A stretch of 12,977 bases of DNA from Flavobacterium psychrophilum (GTDB taxonomy: Bacteria; Bacteroidota; Bacteroidia; Flavobacteriales; Flavobacteriaceae). The notes beneath the pieces were generated by a model. It saw only the letters and a list, made by a program, of their open reading frames with translations, was not told the origin of the DNA and made no database searches. The stretch is from contig QFQM01000120.1 of the NCBI GenBank assembly GCA_003243255.1, positions 1 through 12,977 of the forward strand. The letters run 5' to 3'. The position numbers and the translations under genes were made by a program. Shown in pieces: positions 1-6,866 of the stretch. Every line of letters begins with the position of its first letter. The first letter of the stretch is position 1.

Positions 1-669
1 ATATTAGGTGCAGCCAATTATATCAAATCGGTCCCTTTTGGCGACTCAACAAAAATGGGGCTTATGGGTCATAGCTTCGGGGCTCTTCAAACTAATTTTA
101 TTATAACACACTCTAATGTTTTTGCTGCAGCGATTTCAGCGGCCGTAACTACTAATCTTCTTAGTGCTTATTTAGAGCTTGTATCTATTCCCTTTAAAAT
201 GGGGGAAGAATTTCATAGTAAAATGAATTGGTACGAATCTCCTTTTGGTCAATCTGCCATCGGGGCCAGTTTATGGGAAAGACCTGATTTATATATGAAA
301 CAGACATCTGTTCTTTTTGCGGACCGGGTAAGTACTCCTCTTCTTATTATGCATAATAAAAGGGATGATAATAACAATTTCCGACAAGGCGTTCAACTAT
401 ACATGGCTCTTCGAAGGCTGCAAAAACCTTGCTGGCTACTCCAGTATGATAATTCGGACCATGCATTATTTGCGCAAAAGGATAAAGTGGATTTTACAAT
501 AAGGTCAACGCAATTCTTCAACCATTATCTCATGGGCGCTCCAGCCCCGGTGTGGATGACGAAAGGTATTCCATATAAACAAAAGGGGGTCGATAATGGG
601 TTTAAGCTTGACAGGCAAGGAAAATGCTCAGAGAATTGCGCTACCTGTTTAAAAGGGAGACTAAATTAA
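1..669 (+). CDS. Prolyl oligopeptidase-like serine peptidase (S9 family), C-terminal part, cut by the left edge
   Basis: This is the catalytic end of an alpha/beta-hydrolase peptidase. The frame is open from base 1, so the first 222 codons seen here are only the C-terminal part; S9 peptidases are usually 600-900 residues long. The nucleophile motif GHSFG puts the serine at window codon 25 (bases 73-75). The Asp is probably in KRDD (codons 120-123) and the His is in SDHAL (codon 154), giving the Ser-Asp-His order of the family. The segment SLWERPDLY and the ending FFNHYLMGAPAPVWMTKGIP are typical of Bacteroidota secreted or periplasmic aminopeptidase-like S9 proteins. An odd point is the tail after the fold, which carries CSENCATC (CxxxCxxC). 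It converges on the - strand block, which ends with a terminator. The substrate cannot be told. Confidence 0.85.
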   Translation: MLGAANYIKSVPFGDSTKMGLMGHSFGALQTNFIITHSNVFAAAISAAVTTNLLSAYLELVSIPFKMGEEFHSKMNWYESPFGQSAIGASLWERPDLYMKQTSVLFADRVSTPLLIMHNKRDDNNNFRQGVQLYMALRRLQKPCWLLQYDNSDHALFAQKDKVDFTIRSTQFFNHYLMGAPAPVWMTKGIPYKQKGVDNGFKLDRQGKCSENCATCLKGRLN

Positions 670-740
670 TTAAATGATGGAGGTTGCATACAAAACCGAA
701 TAGTAGTTGTATTACAAACGGAAGATAGGATATAGATTTC

Positions 741-772
741 TATAAATAAAGGGTTGGCATTTATGCCAACCC
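741..772 (-). terminator. Rho-independent terminator of the - strand block
   Basis: GGGTTGGCAT and ATGCCAACCC (751-760 and 763-772) form a perfect inverted repeat, which folds as an 8-bp GC-rich stem with a 6-nt loop. On the - strand it is followed directly by TTTATTTATA, the U-rich tail expected of an intrinsic terminator. It lies 31 bases beyond the stop codon of the small exported protein. On the + strand no T-run follows, so it probably ends only the - strand transcript, although it also sits 81 bases after the peptidase stop. Confidence 0.8.
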
Positions 773-803
773 TCCAATTGTTCAAATATCTGAATTCTCT
801 GTA

Positions 804-1076
804 TTATCCTTCTGGAACATAATACACCGGTGCATTGCACTCTGTAGCTGCTGGCTGGGAAGTTGTGATCTTAGCAAGTGTCAAAGTTTGATAGCCAGCT
901 GGTAAACCTGTTGTTACTGTTTTAGCGGTTACAGTGAGTATGCTGTTATCGCATTGGTCAGTTTCATTTTCTTTAAAGAATATCCTTACAGTACTCCTTG
1001 ATGCATAGTTCGCATAAGTACCACCTACCAACGCAACTGCTAGCAACATTGCCAACATAATTCTTACTTTTTTCAT
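804..1076 (-). CDS. Small exported protein with two cysteines, last gene of the redox block
   Basis: This is a 90-residue protein with a clear N-terminal signal peptide: Lys at 2-3, a hydrophobic core at about 6-19, and a likely cleavage after TYA (residues 20-22). The mature part of about 68 residues is Thr-rich and has only two cysteines (C42 and C80), which could form one disulfide. The start is the only sensible ATG, and the signal peptide follows it at once. I recognise no catalytic motif. It resembles in size, layout and setting the small signal-peptide proteins that sit beside MauE/DoxX genes in Bacteroidota (DUF6520-like), but I cannot confirm membership. The gene follows the redoxin gene after 157 bases and precedes a terminator. 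It could be the client of the envelope redox proteins encoded upstream. Confidence 0.7.
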   Translation of the reverse strand: MKKVRIMLAMLLAVALVGGTYANYASRSTVRIFFKENETDQCDNSILTVTAKTVTTGLPAGYQTLTLAKITTSQPAATECNAPVYYVPEG

Positions 1077-1085
1077 AATTAAGGC

Positions 1086-1104
1086 GCTTTTTTCAGAAAA
1101 AAGC
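1086..1104 (-). promoter_or_regulatory. Hairpin just upstream of the small exported protein
   Basis: GCTTTTTT and AAAAAAGC are separated by the triloop CAG (+ strand view), giving a perfect 8-bp stem. On the - strand the hairpin ends 9 bases before the ATG at 1076, where a ribosome would load, and no Shine-Dalgarno sequence is visible. It could affect translation or protect the 5' end of a processed message. The same structure is not followed by a U-run on the - strand, so it is unlikely to be a terminator. Confidence 0.4.
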
Positions 1105-1233
1105 TAAAATTTTATTAATGATTAACGCCTACTGGAGTTTATGGTGGTTTCGGCTTTTCCACCTGGCATTGCTTGCAATCAATGCACTTTTATTGGCCAA
1201 AAAAACATATATCTATTTGTGATAGAATTATGA

Positions 1234-1725
1234 CTATATCTCATAGATTTCTTCAAAGTTAGAACCTGATGTAAATACACGCGCAATTGTTTTGTCCTCC
1301 CTGATGACAATTAAATAAGGGACTGATTCAATTTTGTAGTTCTTTAATAATATATTGTCTTTGTCGATGCCTGCAACTACATTGGGATAGGCGTCTAATT
1401 TATAATCTTTCTTAAAGGCGATGTATTTAGCATCCTTTGATGTAGTAACTATGATTATCTGTTTATTTTCAAACTTTTTAATGTTGTCCAATATTTTCTG
1501 CGTCAGCTTCCTGCATGTAGAGCAATCTGTAGAAACAAATAATAGTAACGTGCTTTTGCCTTTCAGGAGCGATCCCATTTCAATCGTTTTTTTCCCATCC
1601 CCGATATATAGTTTTAATTCAGGAAGCCTGGTTCCTATCAGTTCCGTTGGTGTTGCTACTATTTCTGAACAGCCAAGGGAAAAGAGTAATGGGAATGTCC
1701 AAATAATATGTATCAGCTTAAACAT
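1234..1725 (-). CDS. Thioredoxin-like lipoprotein (TlpA/redoxin type)
   Basis: This 163-residue protein begins with a lipoprotein signal: a hydrophobic stretch at about 5-17 and the lipobox LSLGC with the lipidated Cys at 19. A thioredoxin fold follows, with strand LLLFVS, the active site CSTC (C68-C71), and the cis-proline loop SVPYL (P136). It should act as a thiol-disulfide oxidoreductase anchored in the envelope, reducing or oxidising periplasmic cysteines; the direction cannot be told from sequence. Residue +2 after the Cys is Ser, so outer-membrane placement is possible. The start codon lies inside the end of the upstream membrane-protein gene (8-base overlap), pointing to translational coupling. 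With the MauE-like protein in the same block it recalls the MauD/MauE pairing, but the partner relationship is inferred. Confidence 0.85.
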   Translation of the reverse strand: MFKLIHIIWTFPLLFSLGCSEIVATPTELIGTRLPELKLYIGDGKKTIEMGSLLKGKSTLLLFVSTDCSTCRKLTQKILDNIKKFENKQIIIVTTSKDAKYIAFKKDYKLDAYPNVVAGIDKDNILLKNYKIESVPYLIVIREDKTIARVFTSGSNFEEIYEI

Positions 1726-3274
1726 ATTGTATAGTTTGTATTTCTGCTTTAGTCAGGTTGTGTTTGGGGTTGTTCTTTGAGAAGGCTATTTTTATTATAA
1801 CCTCCAGGATTATTATGCTTGTGATTGTGCTAAGAATAATAGGGAATGCCTGGAATCTAAGGGCTGCTGGCGATGCGATAATTGTAAATGCTGCGTTAAT
1901 GAGCCAGAAAGATCCGCTTATGATAAAGAAACTACCTTTTTCTCTAACCAAAGGATTAGTTGCAAGTGATATAAGAATAAGCAGGCCAATTAATTGAGTC
2001 ATATTTACGAATCCAGATAGTGCCGGGAAGTAGTTCAGAATAGTTACTGTAGATTTTTTATATCTTGTATACACGTCTGTTGAGCTCAGGTTGAACCAAC
2101 TGGCAACTGCTTTGGGTATTTTCTTTTCACCACTATTATAAGCTTCCAAAAATTCAATGGGAGGTGCAAAATAGTTTACTGCGTTAGGTATAATGAATTC
2201 TGTTAAGTATGTTTTGGGGTAAGATCTTATTATATAGATGCCATAATCCTTATATAAAGGAGCGATTGTAGCCCATTTTATTAGTTCTTTGGTTGTTGTA
2301 TCTCCTTTAAAAACAACGCTATCTTTATAATTGTATAACGGCATTCCCGGCGACCACATATAAAATGAACTTGCTTTGATTGTTTCAAAAAGAGATGTCT
2401 TAGTTACTGGGTTGTCAAAGTAGGTTCTTACTACATCGTCTAATTGTTTAAACCTATCTGGTACAGGCTGTCTTTTTGTGCTATCAATATAGCGGAAGGT
2501 GTAAAGCGCATTATTTGCCCACTGCCATCCAATGAATGGTGAGTACTGCCAGGTACCGGTTAGTTTTTTATATTCAGATCCGGTTTTAAGTACGAAGACG
2601 AGTGTTGGAACTGAGAATATGAGAATGATGGCTATTTTTTCTATGATCCGTTTTTTTCGCATATAGAATAATGCCATTAGTAACGATAGAAAGGGGTAAG
2701 CCAGTCCATTGTATCTGGTAGAGAAGGCCAGGAAAATGGTTATCGAATGTATAATAAGATGGAACCAGGAGAATTGTTTTATAAGCCATAAGCTAGTTCC
2801 AAGCCATATAAAGCTGATTGCGGCAAATAAACAGTCGCTTGAAACAAGGTTTGCTAAATGTAGGAAAAGGGGGTTTATGACTAAAAAGGCGATGATTAAG
2901 TATTTTGCTTTTTCCGAAACTTTGAAAAAATAGAAAATAGTGAAAGCGAAAAATAGTGCAGATAATTCTATGCTGACGTATTGAATGAGTGTTAATGCAT
3001 AGTCGGATTTGGAAAAGACACTAAACAGGCGTAGGAATTGTGAGTATCCGGTCAAGTATGTATTTATTGTTAAATTTTCTTCAGCAGCATAAATATAGGA
3101 GTAAGAATCTGCATTAATAAAGCTCGCAAATGGATAAAAGTATTTGAATATTACAAACTGCAATAAGATTATTGGTGTTATAATCAGAATTATTATTCGG
3201 TTCTGTTTTTGTTTGAACAGAAAATCCTTGAATGAATAATTCAGTTGTGATGATATGTTATGGGAGGTTTGCAT
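1718..3274 (-). CDS. Polytopic membrane protein resembling GT-C / family 39 glycosyltransferases
   Basis: This 518-residue protein has about ten hydrophobic segments, the clear ones at roughly 27-46, 93-117, 125-141, 148-165, 171-186, 190-205, 213-229, 425-440, 447-468 and 475-497. A large hydrophilic segment (about 231-420) sits between the N- and C-terminal membrane blocks. The acidic motif NADSYSY after the first membrane segment (D56), RYNG (R187) and the late PAALRFQAFP match the layout of GT-C enzymes, which move sugars from polyprenyl-phosphate donors at the outer face of the membrane. No family signature is decisive, so acceptor and donor are unknown. The ATG at 3274 follows the MauE-like gene after 57 bases, and its 3' end overlaps the redoxin gene by 8 bases, so all three are probably co-transcribed. 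Base composition is very AT-rich. Confidence 0.65.
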   Translation of the reverse strand: MQTSHNISSQLNYSFKDFLFKQKQNRIIILIITPIILLQFVIFKYFYPFASFINADSYSYIYAAEENLTINTYLTGYSQFLRLFSVFSKSDYALTLIQYVSIELSALFFAFTIFYFFKVSEKAKYLIIAFLVINPLFLHLANLVSSDCLFAAISFIWLGTSLWLIKQFSWFHLIIHSITIFLAFSTRYNGLAYPFLSLLMALFYMRKKRIIEKIAIILIFSVPTLVFVLKTGSEYKKLTGTWQYSPFIGWQWANNALYTFRYIDSTKRQPVPDRFKQLDDVVRTYFDNPVTKTSLFETIKASSFYMWSPGMPLYNYKDSVVFKGDTTTKELIKWATIAPLYKDYGIYIIRSYPKTYLTEFIIPNAVNYFAPPIEFLEAYNSGEKKIPKAVASWFNLSSTDVYTRYKKSTVTILNYFPALSGFVNMTQLIGLLILISLATNPLVREKGSFFIISGSFWLINAAFTIIASPAALRFQAFPIILSTITSIIILEVIIKIAFSKNNPKHNLTKAEIQTIQYV

Positions 3275-3331
3275 TTATGGCGAATTGGTTTTGCTTTTGT
3301 TTGAGGATTAGTCAACCGATGGTTATACTTC

Positions 3332-3808
3332 TTATAGGGCATGGTTTTGTCTGATTAGCTGATATTCTTCAAGTGCTACTTTCTTTAATTGTTTTTCAAT
3401 GAGTATAGCCCATATTCCTAACAAAATGTATATACAATTGAATATAATGTGTTCTTTCCTTGAAAGAGATGCGATTATGCCTCCGCAACCACAAGGAATC
3501 TCATCGGAAAATGTCATTAACGAAATGGTATAGATTGTAAATAATATCATAATAAAAATAGATAGCTTCAGGGATTTAAACCGCCATCGTGGTATTATCA
3601 ACATGCCTGCTAATATTATTTCGAAAGTGGGTAAACTCCAGGCTATAAATGTTGAAACTGGTGACGGTATTGGGGACGACGCCATCTGCTCCCTGAATGT
3701 GTCATAATCGATGAGTTTAGTGATTGCTGTGTAAAGAAATAGAACTGAATACAAAATGGATATGATAATTACTGCTAAGTTCTTTGTTGATTCGTTTTTG
3801 ATTTGCAT
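3332..3808 (-). CDS. MauE/DoxX-type redox-associated membrane protein
   Basis: From the ATG at 3808 this is a 158-residue protein with four membrane helices (about 11-31, 52-73, 81-99 and 120-137). The motif PCGCGG (C106 and C108) before the last helix, followed by SLSRKEH, is characteristic of the Bacteroidota MauE/DoxX branch. MauE is required for disulfide formation in methylamine dehydrogenase, and relatives are thought to pass electrons between membrane quinones and periplasmic thiols. The redoxin two genes downstream is the natural partner. Start choice: the frame is open further up, with an ATG at 3829 and a TTG at 3919, but 3808 leaves the usual short hydrophilic lead before helix 1. 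No Shine-Dalgarno sequence is visible for any of them. Confidence 0.85.
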   Translation of the reverse strand: MQIKNESTKNLAVIIISILYSVLFLYTAITKLIDYDTFREQMASSPIPSPVSTFIAWSLPTFEIILAGMLIIPRWRFKSLKLSIFIMILFTIYTISLMTFSDEIPCGCGGIIASLSRKEHIIFNCIYILLGIWAILIEKQLKKVALEEYQLIRQNHAL

Positions 3809-3985
3809 ATAACATATTTCATTGAGCATATGGATGCCAGTATTTGAGTCCGGTTTGAGCGTAAGCGTTATTAGGGGTGGTTGGGTATTTAAGTTTGTTG
3901 CGTTCAATACTGCATGCAAGATAGGATCAGTGTGTAATGTGAATGGTGTGTTGTATATTCCAAACCGTATTGTTGTTTTAAAAGA

Positions 3986-4378
3986 TCATACAGCTTGTTT
4001 TAACTGCTTCTTCATCCATGACTTTGGCGATTCATTACATATCTTTTTAAATGCTTTGCAGAAGTTGCTTTCCGTCTTGTATCCTATAGTCATAGCAATC
4101 GCTTTAATAGGTTCTTCAGAAAGTAGCATTAGCTTTGCCTTTTTCATCCGTGCTTCCAAAAGATATGTATAAGGAGTTATGCCATACACCTGCTTGAAGC
4201 CTGACTTTAACTTTACTTCCGACAGTTTTACTTTGGTTGCCAACTGGCTAATGCTTAATGGATCTCTCATATGTTCTTCAATAATCCGGGCTGCCAGGAT
4301 TATTCGATCTACTTCCTGGTCTGAGATAGGTATTAATTTCATAGGTACACTTTTAGTGAGCGATACTGACTGTAACAT
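3986..4378 (-). CDS. Short AraC-type HTH regulator, third of a tandem trio
   Basis: This 130-residue protein is little more than an AraC DNA-binding domain (two helix-turn-helix units, about residues 25-125). The first HTH contains SISQLATKVKLSEVKLKSGF, and the second contains IGYKTESNFCKAFKK, the family hallmark (GYxxxSxFxxxFKK). There is no ligand-binding or receiver domain, unlike full AraC/XylS regulators of about 300 residues. Its ATG lies one base after the upstream regulator's stop (TAAAATG), so the two are surely co-translated. It is 177 bases ahead of the MauE-like gene and is a likely regulator of the block. Its opening MLQSVSLTKSV resembles the region around MQSIYLTDSV in the first regulator, which suggests duplication. 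Confidence 0.85.
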   Translation of the reverse strand: MLQSVSLTKSVPMKLIPISDQEVDRIILAARIIEEHMRDPLSISQLATKVKLSEVKLKSGFKQVYGITPYTYLLEARMKKAKLMLLSEEPIKAIAMTIGYKTESNFCKAFKKICNESPKSWMKKQLKQAV

Positions 4379-4379
4379 T

Positions 4380-4826
4380 TTATACAGATTTTCTATACCA
4401 ACTCGTTGGTAAGAGTTGGAATGTCGTTATATCAGTGTAACAAGGTTGTGCTATACCTGGCCATAATGTTGTATTGATGGCATGGCTTCTCCTGTATTGT
4501 GTAGGTTTTACCTTAAACTTCTTTCGGAAGACTGCAATAAAGTTTGTGGCATATCCATATCCACATTGTTCTGCAACTTCCTGTATGCTGTTTTCTGTTC
4601 TCGCTAATAGATGGAGTGCTTGTTTCATACGTTCATTCTGGAGAAACTCATAGATGGTAGATCCGTACAAGACCTTAAACCCCATTTTTAGTTTGAACGT
4701 ATTAAGACCAGCGTAGGTTGCAAGCTGAGCGATGGAGTGATGGTTTTTTATGTCTTCCAGTATAAGACGTTTCACGAGGTCGAACTTTACCAGATCGGTG
4801 CTTCGTATTTTAATTGTGGTAGGCAT
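4380..4826 (-). CDS. Short AraC-type HTH regulator, middle of a tandem trio
   Basis: This 148-residue protein is built around an AraC-type double HTH (about residues 19-115). HTH 1 has SIAQLATYAGLNTFKLKMGF, and HTH 2 has CGYGYATNFIAVFRKKFKVKP, ending with the family's typical KPTQYRR. About 30 unconserved residues follow. There is no effector domain. The ATG at 4826 is the first good start in the frame. The HTH 2 motif departs from its siblings (GYGYATNF instead of GYKSESHF or GYKTESNF), so it is probably the most diverged copy and may bind a different site. It lies 76 bases after the first regulator's stop as I place it, and one base before the third. Confidence 0.85.
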   Translation of the reverse strand: MPTTIKIRSTDLVKFDLVKRLILEDIKNHHSIAQLATYAGLNTFKLKMGFKVLYGSTIYEFLQNERMKQALHLLARTENSIQEVAEQCGYGYATNFIAVFRKKFKVKPTQYRRSHAINTTLWPGIAQPCYTDITTFQLLPTSWYRKSV

Positions 4827-4902
4827 TGGCTAATGGATAAGGTTATTCAAAATTATTTTTATGCAATTGCTAATTCAGGGTCAATTATATTCCTAATCGT
4901 AT

Positions 4903-5364
4903 TTAACCAGCTCTTAACATGTTCTCTTTTTTCCAGTTTGTAGGCGTATCTCCACACCATTTAGTGAAGGCTTTGCTAAAGTGGCTTTCACTTTTATAAC
5001 CAATGGATCTGATGATCATCTGTAGTGATCTTCCTTCTAATAAAAGCTGTTTGGCTTTTTCCAGTCTTAATTCCCGCAGGTATTGATATACGCCCATACC
5101 ATAAACTTGCTTAAAGGCCTTCTTCAGTTTTTTTTCAGGAAGTGATACTTTTTCGGCTAATTCAGGTATGGTATAGTGAGTTACAGGTGACTGCTGTATG
5201 ATGGTGGCCACCATGTAAACCGCTTTTTTGACACTATCTGTTAAATATATTGATTGCATAAACTTGTTTTTATTGCTTGAGCATACAATTTCGCCACGAC
5301 GGTACTGTACCTTACGACATGCCAACCAGCCAATAGCTGACGTGGCACATGCCAGGTAAAGCAT
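4903..5364 (-). CDS. Short AraC-type HTH regulator, first of a tandem trio
   Basis: The C-terminal 105 residues form an AraC DNA-binding domain. HTH 1 has TIPELAEKVSLPEKKLKKAF, HTH 2 has IGYKSESHFSKAFTK, and the end is CGDTPTNWKKE. The start is uncertain. A GTG at 5385 gives 160 residues. The ATG at 5364 (153 residues, chosen) is preceded by AAGGAG, but at only three bases' spacing. The ATG at 5259 (118 residues) starts MQSIYLTDSV, which aligns with the beginning of the third regulator and has the A-rich leader common in Bacteroidota. The 35-42 extra N-terminal residues are Cys/Arg-rich and match nothing I know. It heads the - strand block, so its promoter would lie in the gene-poor stretch beyond 5364, where I see no clear TAnnTTTG. 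Confidence 0.75.
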   Translation of the reverse strand: MLYLACATSAIGWLACRKVQYRRGEIVCSSNKNKFMQSIYLTDSVKKAVYMVATIIQQSPVTHYTIPELAEKVSLPEKKLKKAFKQVYGMGVYQYLRELRLEKAKQLLLEGRSLQMIIRSIGYKSESHFSKAFTKWCGDTPTNWKKENMLRAG

Positions 5365-5485
5365 ACGCTCCTTATAATGGTTCACTAACTTATCCTACTT
5401 GTGTAGTGCTGCAGATTTTCCGTAACTGCGCGGTCATTTCTATTAGACTCGCAGAGCCGGTAACTGTGTCGGCAAATGTGGACTT

Positions 5486-5869
5486 TTAGCTTATTCGTAC
5501 TACCGGTGTGACAATGGTAGCAGACATTATTAGCTGTGTTTGCAAGGTAGGTGAATAGACTAATGAGAATAGGAAGTAGACTGATGCGAGTCGGAATATT
5601 ACCAATCCAAACGGTTTCCACCCCACTTTATGTAATGTGTGTTCTATTCCGTATTCCTGGTTAATGAAGTGCTTGACATCATGGGTGACTTCTCCCGTTA
5701 TGGCCGGGCGAGTTTCTCCCTGGACCAACAGGAAATGGTAAAGCTGTGAGAAAGTCTTAATGGTGTTAAAAGTGCTGCTGACGATTCCCGGGCTTTCGAT
5801 GATGAAGTGCGGTGCGTGTGGTGCTGCCTGATAGGCGATGGCTTGTTTCGGTCTGATCGACCAAAGGCG
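5486..5869 (-). pseudogene. Possible gene remnant: unrecognised open frame without a start
   Basis: The 575 bases between the first AraC gene and the next + strand gene hold no intact gene. The best candidate is this 128-codon frame, which is closed upstream by a stop at 5870-5872 and has no ATG near its beginning. It reads like real protein: segments such as PHFIIESPGIVSSTFNTIK and HDVKHFINQEYGIEHT are followed by WKPFGLVIFRL and a hydrophobic run (about residues 86-105). Codons follow the purine-N-pyrimidine pattern. The opposite strand also has a readable but stop-broken frame (SFSLDQQEMVKL), so the strand is not certain. A neighbouring - strand frame (5385-5621) overlaps the hydrophobic part, which would fit a frameshift. 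I do not recognise a family. The rest of the gap shows nothing else. Confidence 0.25.
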
Positions 5870-5911
5870 TTATAATCCGACGAATGATTCAATAGAATAA
5901 TGGTAGTGGAA

Positions 5912-5919
5912 TAGGTTTG
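5912..5919 (+). promoter_or_regulatory. Candidate Bacteroidota -7 promoter element (TAGGTTTG)
   Basis: This is an exact match to TAnnTTTG, 20 bases before the ATG at 5940. A -33 TTG at the usual distance is not evident (only ATTC near 5887). If used, transcription would begin at about 5924-5928, which leaves the ATG at 5928 no leader and favours 5940 as the start. Confidence 0.35.
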
Positions 5920-5939
5920 CAGGTAAAATGTTTTGCTAC

Positions 5940-6866
5940 ATGAAACGGACTATTATTCTATTTGCCATTATCGTAATGCCGGGATTGATGCGTGCTCAAC
6001 AGGTAAGGAGGGGGAGCGTTCCCGAAACAGCGTTGAACGGGCTAAGTGATGAATTCTCCGACACTAATTCGAAAAGTGCCTGGCAGCGTCTACATGTCGT
6101 TGAAAAATTCCCGGATAAGATCAAGGAGTTTTCCATCAGCAATGGACAGATGAAGCTGGTGCCTTATGCATCGGGCTGGTATGGTGATTACCAGGCGCCT
6201 TTTCTCTTCAAAAACATCAGTGGTAATTTCGATGTACGGGCCAGGATAAAGGTCAGCGGGGCCAATGATGTCTTGCCTCAAAGTGAGTGGTCGCTGGCTG
6301 GTATTATGGTGCGGCAACCTAAGGAAACTACCAGCGAGGCGTGGCAACCGCGGCAGGAGAACTGGTTGTTTTTCACCACCGGTATAGCGGAGCCAACCGG
6401 CGTAGCCATGTTTGAAGTAAAGTCTACCAACAATTCATTGAGCAATTTAAAGTTACGTCCTGCAAAGGCTGGTTGGGTAGAGCTGCGTATCGTTCGTGTA
6501 CAGGCTTCTTTTATTTTATTGTACCGATACAGTGAGGGGGAGCCGTGGACTGTTATTGAGCGGTTTTACCGGCCGCTGCTTCCTGCGGAGCTGCAAGTCG
6601 GTATCAATGCTTACAGCGGATGGAATGGCATTCCGGAACGGGTGAAGGGTGATCCGGCTACTTTTAATAAAACGCTTGTGAATGATGTTGCTGCCGATAT
6701 GGTAGTGGAGGCTGATTATATCAGGTTTGCCCGCCCGGTGTTGAATATGGAAAAGCTTGGTGCTTTACGTGCCAGTGGTTTTCAGGCGCCTTATTATACA
6801 GCCGGCAATCTTCTTACTGATCACTCCGTATCGAACGAAATGGTATTGGATATCATAGGGAAGTGA
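5940..6866 (+). CDS. Secreted concanavalin-like (DUF1349/LamG-type) protein
   Basis: From the ATG at 5940 this is a 308-residue exported protein whose signal peptide MKRTIILFAIIVMPGLMRAQ ends near AQ. An alternative ATG at 5928 adds only MFCY and would place a Cys before the positive charges. The body looks like a beta-sandwich of the DUF1349/LamG type. It has FSDTNSKSAWQRL at the start, then NFDVRARIKVSG, SLAGIMVRQPKE, ENWLFFTTG, GWVELRIVRV and a tail strand ADYIRFARP. Such domains occur in glycan-binding or glycan-cleaving secreted proteins; no catalytic residue can be assigned here, so a binding role is as likely as an enzymatic one. The last 14 bases overlap the end of the convergent kinase gene. 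Confidence 0.6.
   Translation: MKRTIILFAIIVMPGLMRAQQVRRGSVPETALNGLSDEFSDTNSKSAWQRLHVVEKFPDKIKEFSISNGQMKLVPYASGWYGDYQAPFLFKNISGNFDVRARIKVSGANDVLPQSEWSLAGIMVRQPKETTSEAWQPRQENWLFFTTGIAEPTGVAMFEVKSTNNSLSNLKLRPAKAGWVELRIVRVQASFILLYRYSEGEPWTVIERFYRPLLPAELQVGINAYSGWNGIPERVKGDPATFNKTLVNDVAADMVVEADYIRFARPVLNMEKLGALRASGFQAPYYTAGNLLTDHSVSNEMVLDIIGK

Noticed and set aside
1166..1185. Inverted repeat GCATTG / CAATGC in the gap after the redoxin gene
   Set aside because: It has a short 6-bp stem with an 8-base loop and no T-run on either strand, so it is not a convincing terminator.
1421..1780. 119-codon + strand open frame with a hydrophobic end
   Set aside because: It is antisense to the redoxin and the end of the membrane protein; both have clear family motifs on the other strand.
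3809..3919. Upstream extension of the MauE-like gene to a TTG start
   Set aside because: The added residues are not family-like, and two ATG codons lie closer to the first membrane helix.
5385..5728. IS or transposase remnant in the gene-poor gap
   Set aside because: The phrase KHFINQEYGIEHTLHKVGW loosely recalls a transposase HTH, but no catalytic residues, terminal inverted repeats or target duplications were found.
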